A stretch of DNA of 27,016 bases from assembly GCA_030849075.1 (NCBI GenBank), contig JASAOO010003178.1, positions 1 through 27,016 of the forward strand, read 5' to 3'. Both the position numbers and the translations under genes were made by a program. Positions 9,564 to 18,156 of this stretch are shown here, one piece after another (the first letter of the stretch is position 1; each line of letters starts with the position of its first letter). Below the pieces are notes generated by a model that was given only the letters and a program-made list of their open reading frames with translations, ran no database searches and had not been told where the DNA came from. This DNA is from Zelonia costaricensis. Taxonomy: Eukaryota; Euglenozoa; Kinetoplastea; Trypanosomatida; Trypanosomatidae.

Positions 9564-11702
9564 TTACACGTGTGAACGTACCGGGAGGTCCGTCCGCGCA
9601 CGGGTGTCGGACTGGACGATGCGCAGGCCCGCCGTGAGCATCACCAACATCATGACCGCCACAATTCCCAGCACGGCGTTGCGGCGCAGTCGGCGCGGCG
9701 CCCCCGACGTGCCGCCACCCGTGAAGCAGAATGCGCACAACCCGCACGTACCGGGCAGCTTCAGGCGGCGCCGCTGCGCCTCGAGCATGCGCAGTGACCC
9801 GTGCATGGCGGGCGGCAGCATGGACGCCGCGGTCGAGATGAAGGGTGATGTGTCCGCCATGTCGCTGTCAAGGTCCTCACTGCGTGCCCCGTCCGCACCG
9901 TCCGCAAACACGTCGCCCTCATCGTCCCCCACGCGTCGGAGGCGGCGACCGTTCGCACCGCCACCGCTGCCAGCCGCAGACGCCCGACCCTGCTGCTGCT
10001 GCTGCAGAAGCAGACTCGCCTGACTTGCCATCGAGCGACGCATCTCGTTCAACTTCACCTCCGCAGCCTCCAGCAGCGCCGCCTTCCGTGCGAGCTGCGA
10101 CGCCTGCGTCTCCAGTTGCGCCTCCCTCGCAGCGAGCTGATCGCGCCAGGCCTGCGCGGACGCCGGGGCAGCCGGCGTTGCGTGCTGCGCGGATGCCCGC
10201 TCGGCGGCAGATGTGGGCGACGGCGGGGTCTCTGCGCCGCGGGGGTTGGTCCCGGCCGGGGACGCGTTCGGGCCCCCGGACGCGGGCGACGGGGAAAGGC
10301 ACGCGTAGTACTGCACCTTCCAGTCCTCCGCCTCGTCGCGGGCGGCCTGCACGGCCCGCTGGAGGTCCATGACGACGCGCTTGTTGTCCTCGGAGAGCAT
10401 CAGGGAGTGGAAGGCGGCCTCGCGCATCGCCGACTCCTCCTCCAGCGTGGCCACTTGCTGCTGCGAGGCCTTCAGCTGCTCCAGCAGCCGCTGATTCGTC
10501 TGCTGGGCTTCGTCCGTGGCGCGGATGCGCTGGGCAAGCTCCTGGGTGAGCGCGGAGACCTTTGCAGCGTAGCGTTGCTCCAGTGCCTGCCGCTCGGTCT
10601 GCGCATGCGAGACGCGCTCGAGGTAGCGGCTGCTCTCCACCTGGACCTGCTTGAGCAGCGTGTGCGCCACCTTGAGCTCCTCCTCGCGGAGCTGAAGCTC
10701 GCGCAGGAGCTGCATCTTCTCCGCCTCGTGCTCCTGCTTTGCGCGGTCTAACAGGAACTGTGTTTTCTGCTCCTTGCTCTGCAGCTCCGCCTTGATGCTC
10801 TCGAGCTGCTTGGCGTGTGCGGCGGCCACCACCGTCTGCTGGCGCGCGCCCGCGTTGCCGCTCTGGGCTGCGTTGCCGGCGACGCCGCTGCCGGCTGGCG
10901 ACAGGAGCGGGCGTCCAGCCGCGCTCTCCGCACCGAAGTCCTCCGCGCCGCCCTCGGCATCCAGCACGCGAGTCGGCAACGTCGGCGCCCCCTCCGGCTG
11001 CAGCAGCGAGGCAAGCTCGTCGTACTGGGCCCCGAGTCGTGTGAGCCGCAGCCGCAGCACGTCGCACTCGTGCTCCGCCTGCGTCTTCTCCATCTCCTTC
11101 GCCTCGGCGCGGGTCTGCAGCTGCGCCTTCTCCTTGTCCCACTGCTCCTCGCGCCGCTTGAAGTCCGTCTCCACCTCGACCTGGATCACGTCGCGCAGCT
11201 TCAGCCGCGTCGTCTGCAGCTCTGTTTCGTGCGCGGCCGACATCCTCTTCATCTCCTCCCGCAGCGCGGCGGTCTGCTTCGTGAGGGCGGCCACCTCCTC
11301 GCGCTGCATCACGGTACGCTCCTGGAACTCTTCGGCAAGCTGCACGCGCAGCGCCGCCAGCGCGGTCTCCTTCTCCTCCCGCACAACCCGCAGCTCATCG
11401 CGCAGTTTCTTGTTCTTGCGCGCGGCGTCGTTCAGCTGCACCGTGACGGCCTCCTTCCACTTCCCCATCTTCGCCTCCATCGCCTGCACCTGTTCCTCGG
11501 GCGAACTCGCAGCAGAGGGGCTCTCGGCGGCTGTGGATGTCGCCGCGGCGATGCCGGCGTCGGCACCGGGCGGCGTTGACGAGCCGGCGCGCGTTGCCGA
11601 GGGGGGCCCGACGTGAGCGCTGCTCGGTGTTACCATCGCACCCGCACCCGCACCCGCAGGGGCTGCAGCTGTTGCGGGTGTCGGCTCCACAGTCGACTCC
11701 AT
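9564..11702 (-). CDS. Golgin-like tail-anchored coiled-coil protein, 712 aa
   Basis: Probably a membrane-tethered coiled-coil protein, perhaps a Golgi tether. The N-terminal 75 residues are Ala/Pro/Thr-rich and disordered. From about residue 85 to 510 the sequence is heptad-rich with many Glu, Gln, Lys, Arg and Leu, broken near 240-290 by a Gly/Ala linker. After a Pro/Ser linker a further helix (about 560-605) ends in a Gln run. A Cys cluster (C653, C656, C659, pattern CxxCxxC) lies just before an Arg-rich patch and one hydrophobic segment of about 19 residues (676-694), leaving only some 18 residues after it. No signal peptide is seen, so it should be tail-anchored with most of the protein cytosolic. 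Golgin-84, CASP and trypanosome golgin-63 share this plan, but I cannot assign an orthologue. An open frame extends further upstream but only from a TTG; the ATG at 11702 is the first after the acceptor at 11879-11880. Confidence 0.75.
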   Translation of the reverse strand: MESTVEPTPATAAAPAGAGAGAMVTPSSAHVGPPSATRAGSSTPPGADAGIAAATSTAAESPSAASSPEEQVQAMEAKMGKWKEAVTVQLNDAARKNKKLRDELRVVREEKETALAALRVQLAEEFQERTVMQREEVAALTKQTAALREEMKRMSAAHETELQTTRLKLRDVIQVEVETDFKRREEQWDKEKAQLQTRAEAKEMEKTQAEHECDVLRLRLTRLGAQYDELASLLQPEGAPTLPTRVLDAEGGAEDFGAESAAGRPLLSPAGSGVAGNAAQSGNAGARQQTVVAAAHAKQLESIKAELQSKEQKTQFLLDRAKQEHEAEKMQLLRELQLREEELKVAHTLLKQVQVESSRYLERVSHAQTERQALEQRYAAKVSALTQELAQRIRATDEAQQTNQRLLEQLKASQQQVATLEEESAMREAAFHSLMLSEDNKRVVMDLQRAVQAARDEAEDWKVQYYACLSPSPASGGPNASPAGTNPRGAETPPSPTSAAERASAQHATPAAPASAQAWRDQLAAREAQLETQASQLARKAALLEAAEVKLNEMRRSMASQASLLLQQQQQGRASAAGSGGGANGRRLRRVGDDEGDVFADGADGARSEDLDSDMADTSPFISTAASMLPPAMHGSLRMLEAQRRRLKLPGTCGLCAFCFTGGGTSGAPRRLRRNAVLGIVAVMMLVMLTAGLRIVQSDTRARTDLPVRSHV

Positions 11703-11768
11703 TCGCTCCCTCGATACGTGGTGGTTTGCGTTCCCCGAGGTCGTACGAGTGGAGGTTGAAGCGTGCCT

Positions 11769-11798
11769 GTATATATATGTGTGTGTATGTATATATGC
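11769..11798. repeat. (TA/TG)n repeat in the golgin-like 5' UTR
   Basis: Alternating TATATA and TGTGTG on the + strand, unusually AT-rich for this window. It falls about 70-100 nt before the start codon, inside the predicted 5' UTR, and contains no ATG on the transcribed strand. Confidence 0.8.
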
Positions 11799-11878
11799 GC
11801 CTGTGTGACGGGACGTTGTTGGCAAAGCCCGTTCCCCGTAGACGCCACGTGCTGCAGGTGTTGCGCGTGTTGACGCAC

Positions 11879-11936
11879 CTAAAGCATGTTAGCACGGCGA
11901 GTTTGTGCGGCAAAGAAAGCAAGAGGGAAAGGCAAG
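11879..11936 (-). promoter_or_regulatory. Predicted spliced-leader acceptor for the golgin-like gene
   Basis: CT-rich tract on the minus strand at 11911-11936, then the first AG at 11879-11880 (context CTTTAG). The 5' UTR is about 176 nt without an ATG before 11702. Confidence 0.55.
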
Positions 11937-12239
11937 TTGTCAATGCAGCAGCGCTACGCTGAATGGGGTTTTGCAGCGGCAGGTCTGTGTTTGTGCGAGA
12001 GCGCACGCACTCCAAACATACACGGAGGGAAAGAGTCTGGGCGTGTGTGCTTCGGTTCCCCCCTCCTCGCTGCGCTGTTCCTGTCGGGTCCACGTGGACG
12101 CAGACGCGCTGCTGTCACGCAGCAGGGTGGCAAAGGAAGCTGTGAGACAGTCCAATGCCAACGGCCACCCGACGCACACCCACGGCACACACTCGCACGC
12201 ATGCTACCGAAGTGTTCGAGAAAGGAGGAAAAGGCGGAC

Positions 12240-12480
12240 ACACGCTGTGTTGCGTTTACACTTTTGAGTTTTGTTGTGTTCTTGTGATGTAAGGTGGTAC
12301 GGAGAGCATATGCGTGCGTGTAGGGAGCTCAGCGACACAAGCCACCACACTCTTGCTGCAGTGCCCACCTACATCGCACGGGTACTTGGGATTCAACACG
12401 GCTCCGAGGCGCACGGCATGTGCGACGACGTTAGATCCAGGCACGTCGCTCTTCCTTTGTTTCAGAACGGCAGTCAAACA
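12240..12480 (-). mobile_element. Possible degenerate SIDER-like retroposon in the OPA3-like 3' UTR
   Basis: This stretch stands out as non-repetitive, mixed-composition DNA among simple repeats. On the minus strand it includes GCCTCGGAGCC-like and GTGGGCACTGCAGC blocks and ends in an A-rich tail (about 12247-12285). An A-rich 3' end and a 3' UTR position are typical of Leishmania SIDER elements. The match is from memory of the general look of these elements; the 79-bp signature was not verified. Confidence 0.3.
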
Positions 12481-12850
12481 TCGAAAAGCCGAAAGCGAGG
12501 CGTGCGCGATAAGTGGCGAGGGGTGGGCGGGGGGTTTGGGGGGAGGGGAGGTCGGTGACTGGTGGCGTTTGCGGGCGTGTCTGTCGGTGTGTGTACGCCC
12601 ACGGAGGAGGGGGTACCCCCATCATCACAGACGTGTGCTCCTCCGCACTGCATCGACGAGCCGCGACGCATTTGCCTCCGCTCGGCAACATAGCAACAAA
12701 GCACGTCAGAGGGGCGGATGCACGCCACCTGGCGCCAGAAGAGGTGAGAAGGAGATGCAGAGAAAAGGAAGGGAACGGGGGGGGGACGCAAGGGAAACCA
12801 CGGGTCATTGAGGAATTCGGAAAACACCATACACGATCGCTTCTCACCTT

Positions 12851-12875
12851 CACACACACACACACGCACGCACAC
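12851..12875. repeat. (CA)n microsatellite
   Basis: CA dinucleotide run on the + strand about 110 nt downstream of the OPA3-like stop codon, in its 3' UTR. Confidence 0.9.
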
Positions 12876-12982
12876 AGGAACGCGCACACAAACGCAGAAT
12901 GTGATCAGCGGCTGCAGCGGCAACAGACGAGGACAGCACGGGCCATCGCAGGCGGCGACGGGGAGCTCGAGTGCGCCACTCC

Positions 12983-14263
12983 TCAGGCGCGCTTCTCGAT
13001 GCGCGCGGCGTTGCGCATCAGCTGGTCCAGCTCCTCCTGCAGCAGCGCCGTCTCGTCATACTTGCTAACCTTCACGTGCGGGTCACGCGGTGGGGCGAAG
13101 GCGACGGTAGAGCCGCTCACACGCAGCGGCACGACCGCCTTGCCGCTCTGCGCGAGACGCTCCCGCTCCTCCGGCGTCAGCGCGGCCACGGCAGCAGCCC
13201 CGCTGCTCACCCTGCTACCGCTGGAGGAGGAGCCCACCCTGCCGTTGCTCGCGGAGCTGCCACTACTCTCCTCCTCACCGCCGCTGCTGCTGCTGCTGCG
13301 CCCGCCGGCGAAGGAGTCGCCGAGGAGGCTGACGCCACTTGCCATGGCGCCCCAGAGGGCGCCGAGCCGGCCCGTCACGTGCAGCTCCGGCACCGGCGGA
13401 AGCTCTTCCACCATCGACGTGGACACGGCGTTGTTGTTGCGCTCGACAAGCTCATTCACCTTCGCCTCGATGGCCTCCAGTCGAGCCTGCAAGTGCGCCT
13501 CCTTCGCCGCGGTGGTGCGTGACTGCTGCATGAGCTCCACCACGAGCAGCGTGCACAGGACGGTGTAGGCCAGCAGCTCAATGAGTAGATCCGCCCCTGC
13601 GGCAACGAGGCGGTCCTCCGGGAACGGCGCCAGGAAGGTCTGGCGGAAGACGTCCCAGGCGCTCTGCGACGGGTAGCGGATGAACACCCGCGCCGCCTCC
13701 CCCACCGTGCGGGAGGGGTCGAGGAAGACGGAGCTGTCATACGTGTCCGCCGGTCCGCCCTTGGGCTGCGGCCCGTACACGACGCTCTGCAGCAGCGACC
13801 GCGAGCGCGGCGTGACCGTGGCGGGGGTGCTGCCCGGCGCGGGCGGCGCGGCGGCGGCGGCGGCGGACGGCTTGGCAGTCCCGGTGGACGAGGCAGCCGC
13901 AGCGGTGGTGGAAGAGGCGGAGGCGTGCGTGGGCTCTCCCTTGCCGCTCGCCACGTCCATCGCCGCAGCTGCCGCCCTCTTCTTCACGTCGTCGTCGCCG
14001 GCATGGGCGGCGGCGGCCTTGGCGGCCTTCGCCCTGCTCTCCTCCTCCGACTTCCGCTTTGCCTCCTTCTGCTTGAGCTCCTCGGCGCGGGTCCACTCGG
14101 AGATGACGCCGGAGAGGCCCAGCGACACGCGGCCGAGCCCGACGCACACGCGATACGTCGTGGCCCGCTTCGTGTTCGCGCGTGATACAATCTGCTTCGC
14201 GATCGGCCGCGTCACCTGGCGAATCGCCAGGAAGACGAACTTGAAGGCGGGGAGGGCGACCAT
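12983..14263 (-). CDS. OPA3-like mitochondrial protein, 426 aa
   Basis: OPA3 family proteins are mitochondrial membrane proteins linked to mitochondrial shape and lipid balance. The N-terminus LPAFKFVFLAIRQVTRPIAK matches the family opening (hydrophobic stretch, then IRQVxxPxA), followed by TTYRVCVGLGR. The second family block is at about 216-246 (DRLVAAGADLLIELL, then a hydrophobic segment ending VVELM), with a coiled coil at 249-277, as in OPA3. The typical family protein is about 180 residues. Here a charged Lys/Glu/Ala-rich insert (about 58-150) separates the halves and a long Ser/Gly-rich tail (about 280-426) is added. The ATG at 14263 follows an in-frame TGA at 14339-14341 and is the first ATG after the acceptor at 14346-14347. 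Family assignment is from two conserved blocks; function in this organism is inferred. Confidence 0.85.
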   Translation of the reverse strand: MVALPAFKFVFLAIRQVTRPIAKQIVSRANTKRATTYRVCVGLGRVSLGLSGVISEWTRAEELKQKEAKRKSEEESRAKAAKAAAAHAGDDDVKKRAAAAAMDVASGKGEPTHASASSTTAAAASSTGTAKPSAAAAAAPPAPGSTPATVTPRSRSLLQSVVYGPQPKGGPADTYDSSVFLDPSRTVGEAARVFIRYPSQSAWDVFRQTFLAPFPEDRLVAAGADLLIELLAYTVLCTLLVVELMQQSRTTAAKEAHLQARLEAIEAKVNELVERNNNAVSTSMVEELPPVPELHVTGRLGALWGAMASGVSLLGDSFAGGRSSSSSGGEEESSGSSASNGRVGSSSSGSRVSSGAAAVAALTPEERERLAQSGKAVVPLRVSGSTVAFAPPRDPHVKVSKYDETALLQEELDQLMRNAARIEKRA

Positions 14264-14345
14264 GTCGTCGGCGGCTGCTGCTGCGGCTGCGGCGGCAGCG
14301 TCGCCGTTGAAGTTCGACTCCGACGACAGCTTCGCGCGTCACGTG

Positions 14346-14412
14346 CTCGGAGAAGTGCGCCGTCGTGTGCGCACCCCGAGGGAGTGTGAAACCACAGGTA
14401 AGGAAACGGAAG
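14346..14412 (-). promoter_or_regulatory. Predicted spliced-leader acceptor for the OPA3-like gene
   Basis: CT-rich tract on the minus strand at about 14394-14412, with the first AG at 14346-14347. The 5' UTR is about 82 nt with no ATG before 14263. Confidence 0.5.
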
Positions 14413-14876
14413 AGTTGACGTGCGCCGAGCAGCGGCGGTTTGCTCGCCTTGTTGCAAGGGGTGATCGTGGTGGCGATGGCAGCGTACGATGCTGACGTGG
14501 GCAGTCGCTCCGGATCTGATAGATGAAGAGCCCGCCGATGGATACACGGGGGGAGGGTGGAGGGTGTAGAGGGAGGCGAAGTCAATAAAGAAAAGGCAAG
14601 CGCTGTGGTGCGCTGTACACCCGGTGTTCGGAGAATAGGGATTGAGGCGCACACACGGTTACACAATCGGACGGCCCCGATGCCGGCGCTTTGTTCAGCG
14701 CAACCCGAAAAGAAGAAGCAGGCGTGTGAATCGCGAAGCTGCAATTGCGTTTGCTGAAGTGAGCGTGTGCACGTGCGTGTGCGCCGTCGCGGAGCACCGT
14801 GGACGTGCTCGACCCGAAGCAAAGCCCCAGACAGGTGGAGTGAGAAACACGACGGCAGGAGAGAGAGGAGGGCGCA

Positions 14877-15110
14877 TCAGTCGAAGAGGTAGGTGCAGGG
14901 GATGCGCATGTGTGTGCCGACGGTGTGGAAAGGTGGAGCCATGAGAAGCGAACACACAGGAGGCTCAATTCCATGTCTACGCCGCAGCTCAGCGACGTCA
15001 ACAGGGGTCACAGTATGGCACCCCCCCGCCACCGTGCGTCGTCGTCCGCGCTGGTGCACCACGGCCTCAAGTGCCCTCTCTGTCGCGGCCGAACGCACGT
15101 CGCTCCCCAT
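14877..15110 (-). CDS. Possible small protein, 77 aa, unrecognised
   Basis: An ATG-started frame of mixed composition, unlike the Pro/Ser/Thr/His-rich chance frames around it. It contains a basic stretch (HQRGRRRTV), a VAELRRRHGI segment and ends CTYLFD. Upstream on the minus strand there is a very strong CT-rich tract at 15236-15273 and an AG at 15227-15228. From there one short 8-codon upstream frame (starting near 15203) precedes this ATG. No domain is recognised. It may be a chance frame; a + strand frame overlaps it. Confidence 0.25.
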   Translation of the reverse strand: MGSDVRSAATERALEAVVHQRGRRRTVAGGCHTVTPVDVAELRRRHGIEPPVCSLLMAPPFHTVGTHMRIPCTYLFD

Positions 15111-15226
15111 CGCACGGCGACTCCCTTTCCCTGCGTGGAGCAGAAGCGCGAGCAACCGACAGCGGCACGCGTAAACCCTCTTTAGATGAGAAGTCTGGCT
15201 TTGTACATCCGGTCAGCGGTGCACTT

Positions 15227-15273
15227 CTACGCGCGGGGAAGAGAGAGGAGAGGAGGGGAGGGGAGGTAAGAGT
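15227..15273 (-). promoter_or_regulatory. Orphan polypyrimidine tract and AG acceptor
   Basis: The + strand 15236-15273 is nearly pure purine, so the minus strand carries one of the best polypyrimidine tracts in the window. The first AG is at 15227-15228. It lies some 960 nt upstream of the OPA3-like gene, which has its own nearer signal, so it may serve the small frame at 14877-15110 or act in 14-3-3 polyadenylation. Confidence 0.4.
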
Positions 15274-15530
15274 CGGGAGAAGCGATGGGGACGTGGGGGC
15301 GGTCGTTGTCCACCACATCCACGTCACTCCGCCCCTCTCCTCGCCTCCGCGGCCGCATTTCTTCTGGTTTGAGAATTGTTGGTTTGTGCGCTGAGAGACG
15401 GTGTCTTTCCTTTAGTGTGGTCGCAGCATCTTCTTGAGCATATTTGGGCGGAGCGGATGCGAGTTGGGCGTATGCGTGGGGTGGGGTGGGGTGGGAGGCG
15501 TGCGTGCGCATACGGTGCTCTGTGTAGAGT

Positions 15531-15620
15531 TTGTGTGAGTGTGAGTGTGTCGCCGTGCGTCGACCGCCGCTGCGGCCGAGTCAACGGTGGAAGTGAGTGG
15601 GGCCAAGTCACGGCAAGATA

Positions 15621-15651
<31 letters not shown>

Positions 15652-17252
15652 TACACATAAAAAAAAGGCACGCACGCGCACACCTCTACACAGACAGGCA
15701 GTGACCAGTTGCACCTCGTCAAATCTGGTCGATCACAGGGTGCCGCTCACACGCTCAGCCCAGGCCCGGGTCAGAATGCGAAACAAACAAAAAAGGAGAA
15801 CACGGACTGGCGACAGCACAAGACCGCACCGCATACAAGCACGCACATACACACATCAACACATACACAGACAGTCAGACACACACACACACGCACACAC
15901 ACACACGCGTACGCGTACTCGTGCGTGTACAGACGCAGTGACGCGCGTGTGCAGACACCGTCGAAACGATGACGACAAAAAAAAATGGGAGGGAAACAAA
16001 CAAGCGAACTACCAAATCGAGCCAACACACGCACACAGCGAGGAAAGAGACCCACGACACGACAGCATCTACGCCGAGACTGTCTCTCTCCCCCACCCTC
16101 CCTCGCTCAGACCCGCTTCCTCCGCATTCTCCGCAGACGCGCGGCTTCATTGTCCGCTGCGCAAAGTCGTCTGCTCTCATAACCCCTCCAGCACGTCGCT
16201 GATGATGATTCTATCTGCTGTGACCGACGCACACGCACACACATACACACACACACACGCGTCCATGCAGGCACGCCGACACGCGGGAAAAGGAGGTAGC
16301 GGGGGTGTGTGTGTGGAGGAAGGGGGGGGTGGTGGCAAAAGGAAGGTGCCTGTGGTGTACGCAGGAGACACACACGAGCCTACACACACACACATATGCA
16401 TGCATGGTGCCAATAGAGACGGGGACATCGGGAGAGACGTGCGCGAGGAAGCCGGGAAAGGGGGGAGGGAGGGGGTCGCGTTTGCTTCACTATTCTCGAG
16501 TGCTGGCTTGTGTGTGTGTTTGTGTGTGTGTACGTTTGTGTATGTGTGTATACGTGCATGTATGGTGCCGTGTCCCGACTCAGACGAGGGCGACGGCAAT
16601 CTGGAAAACTAAACAAGCAAGTCAAGCACACGAGCATGCACATACGCAGACGTTCATCTCAGCCAAGAAAAGGAAAGTAGAAGGGGACGGCGACGGACGC
16701 GGCGGCGGAGGCGGGGGGGGGACGGGCAGATGCTCAGGAGGGCTGGCGAGTTGCAGAGATCGGGCGCAGGAAGGAGGAGTGGGGAGGGGGAGGGTGGGGG
16801 ACGCCGTGCTCGTAATTAGATACATACCATAACATTGCGAAGAAGTAAAGAAACGAGAAAGCAAGGAACAGGGAGGGTGCCGCATCGGTGGGCGCGATAA
16901 ACACACACACACACACACGTACAGACAACGACACATAGACACACACACACACGCAAGCGCACGTACACACACACACACACCAACTCGCAAGCCGCAGGGC
17001 TGTGAGAGCGCACGCACGAAGGGAGGGGAGGGGAGAGACAGAGAGGCAAGAGGTGGGAGACGACGGGGAGGCGGTGGCGAGGCGAGTCCGGATGGGAGAG
17101 CTGCTGAGGCCTGTATGTGTGTTTGTGTGTGTGCTTGTGTTGGGCGGCACAGGATGTCGGGGGGGGGGGGCGTCTGACATCTCATCCCTTCACACCGTCA
17201 CCAACCTCACACCGCCTCTCCTTCCCTTCTTTGTGTGTCTGTGTGTGTGTTG
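15531..17252. repeat. Alternating (CA)n and (GT)n blocks in the 14-3-3 3' UTR region
   Basis: On the + strand, GT-rich blocks lie at 15531-15550, 16305-16315, 16509-16556, 17113-17140 and 17229-17252. CA-rich blocks lie at 15621-15655, 15847-15907, 16228-16259, 16382-16394 and 16893-16980. Opposite types alternate, so they can pair within one RNA. Confidence 0.85.
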
Positions 17253-17394
17253 GCCACCGCTGTCCCTCCTACGCTACGGCTCTACTCCCCCGCTCCAGCA
17301 CTTCAGTTCCGTGTTCGTGTCAGACGTGGCGCACCTCCGCCTCCCCGCCTCCATCCTACTTCCTGCCGGCCTTGCGACGCTTCATCCGCTGCGC

Positions 17395-18156
17395 TTACTC
17401 GAGCTCCTCCATCGCCGTGCCGTCGTCCTGGCCCTCCGGGCGAGAGTCCTCTGTCCACAGGGCGAGGTTGTCGCGGAGCAGCTGCATGATGAGCGCGGAC
17501 TCCTTGTGCTGCTCCTCGTCCAGCACCTCCGGGTCGCTGAGGGCCTCCTCGAAGGCCTGGCGGGCGAGCTGGCAACCCTTGTCCGGGCTGCGCAGGATCT
17601 CGTAGTAGAAGACGGAGAAGTTCAGCGCGAGGCCCAGACGGATGGGCGAGGTCGGCTTCAGCGAGGCGGTGAACTCCGATGCCTTCTTGTACGCCTCCAG
17701 CGCGAGGTTCTTCTGCGTCTCCGAGCCGGACTCGACCTCAGCGAAGTAGCGGTGGTAGTCGCCCTTCAGCTTGTAGTAGTAGACCTTGCTCTCGTCGTTG
17801 TCGGCGGCGGGAATGAGGTACTTGTCCAGCAGCTCGAGGATGTCGGAGCAGATCTCCGCCAGCTCCTTCTCCACCTGCTGCTGGAAGCCGTTGAAGAGGC
17901 TCGCCGTCTTGCCCTTGTGACTGTCCTCCTTGTGCGCCATCGAGCTCATGCTGCGCCAGCACGCGCGGCGAGCGCTGATGATGTACTTGTACGCGGCGGA
18001 GAGCAGGTTGCGCTCCTCGCTGGACAGCTTCGGGTTCATCTTCACGACGCGCTTCATGCAGAACAGGATCTCGTCATGGCGCTCGCACTGCTCGGCGATC
18101 TTCGCCGTGTACACGAGCTCCTCGCGCTTCTCGGGGATCTTGAAGGCGGTCGTCAT
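17395..18156 (-). CDS. 14-3-3 protein, 253 aa
   Basis: A phosphoserine/phosphothreonine-binding adaptor that works as a dimer, mainly cytosolic. The full fold is present. Signature 1 reads RNLLSAAYKY at residue 49 and continues to ARRACWR; signature 2, at about 217-235, includes ALIMQLLRDNLALWT. Phosphopeptide-binding residues are kept: K57, R64, R136 and Y137 (GDYHRYFAEV), and N180 in LALNFSVFYYEI. The acidic C-terminal tail (EDSRPEGQDD) is typical. The length fits the family (about 245-260). An open frame continues upstream only from a GTG and translates the pyrimidine-rich leader, so the ATG at 18156 is used. Trypanosomatids carry more than one 14-3-3 gene; I do not assign which this is. 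A very long, repeat-filled 3' UTR may carry post-transcriptional control. Confidence 0.97.
   Translation of the reverse strand: MTTAFKIPEKREELVYTAKIAEQCERHDEILFCMKRVVKMNPKLSSEERNLLSAAYKYIISARRACWRSMSSMAHKEDSHKGKTASLFNGFQQQVEKELAEICSDILELLDKYLIPAADNDESKVYYYKLKGDYHRYFAEVESGSETQKNLALEAYKKASEFTASLKPTSPIRLGLALNFSVFYYEILRSPDKGCQLARQAFEEALSDPEVLDEEQHKESALIMQLLRDNLALWTEDSRPEGQDDGTAMEELE

Larger units (their letters stand above)
11703..12982. other. Intergenic region between the golgin-like and OPA3-like genes
   Basis: About 1.28 kb holding the golgin-like 5' UTR (11703-11878), the OPA3-like 3' UTR, a TATATA-rich stretch at 11769-11798, a CA repeat at 12851-12875 and a possible degenerate retroposon at about 12240-12480. 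No ATG-started reading frame is convincing. Confidence 0.6.
14264..17394. other. 3.1-kb region between the OPA3-like and 14-3-3 genes
   Basis: The longest gene-free stretch. It holds the OPA3-like 5' UTR (14264-14345), a possible small gene (14877-15110) and a presumed long 14-3-3 3' UTR packed with alternating CA and GT repeats between 15531 and 17252. A run of twelve G lies at 17159-17170. Large open frames within 15545-16612 translate the repeats and are Thr/His-rich; none is supported. Confidence 0.6.

Noticed and set aside
11703..11825. Upstream extension of the golgin-like frame
   Set aside because: The frame is open but its only upstream start is a TTG. It translates the TA/TG repeat of the 5' UTR.
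12256..12477. 73-codon minus-strand frame of protein-like composition
   Set aside because: It begins at a TTG, has only one ATG near its 3' end, and overlaps the A-rich tail of the possible retroposon. It is better explained as a 3' UTR element than as a gene.
14309..14321. tRNA B-box-like sequence (AGTTCGACTCC)
   Set aside because: No A box and no cloverleaf stems around it. It falls in the leader of the OPA3-like gene. A similar hit near 21275 also lacks pairing stems.
14262..14495. + strand frame starting at an ATG that overlaps the OPA3-like start codon
   Set aside because: It begins with poly-Ala from the GC-rich leader, lies wholly in the 5' UTR region of the OPA3-like gene and has no + strand splice signal.
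15545..16612. 355-codon + strand open frame rich in Thr, His and Arg
   Set aside because: It is a translation of CA repeats and other simple sequence, with no domain and the wrong strand.
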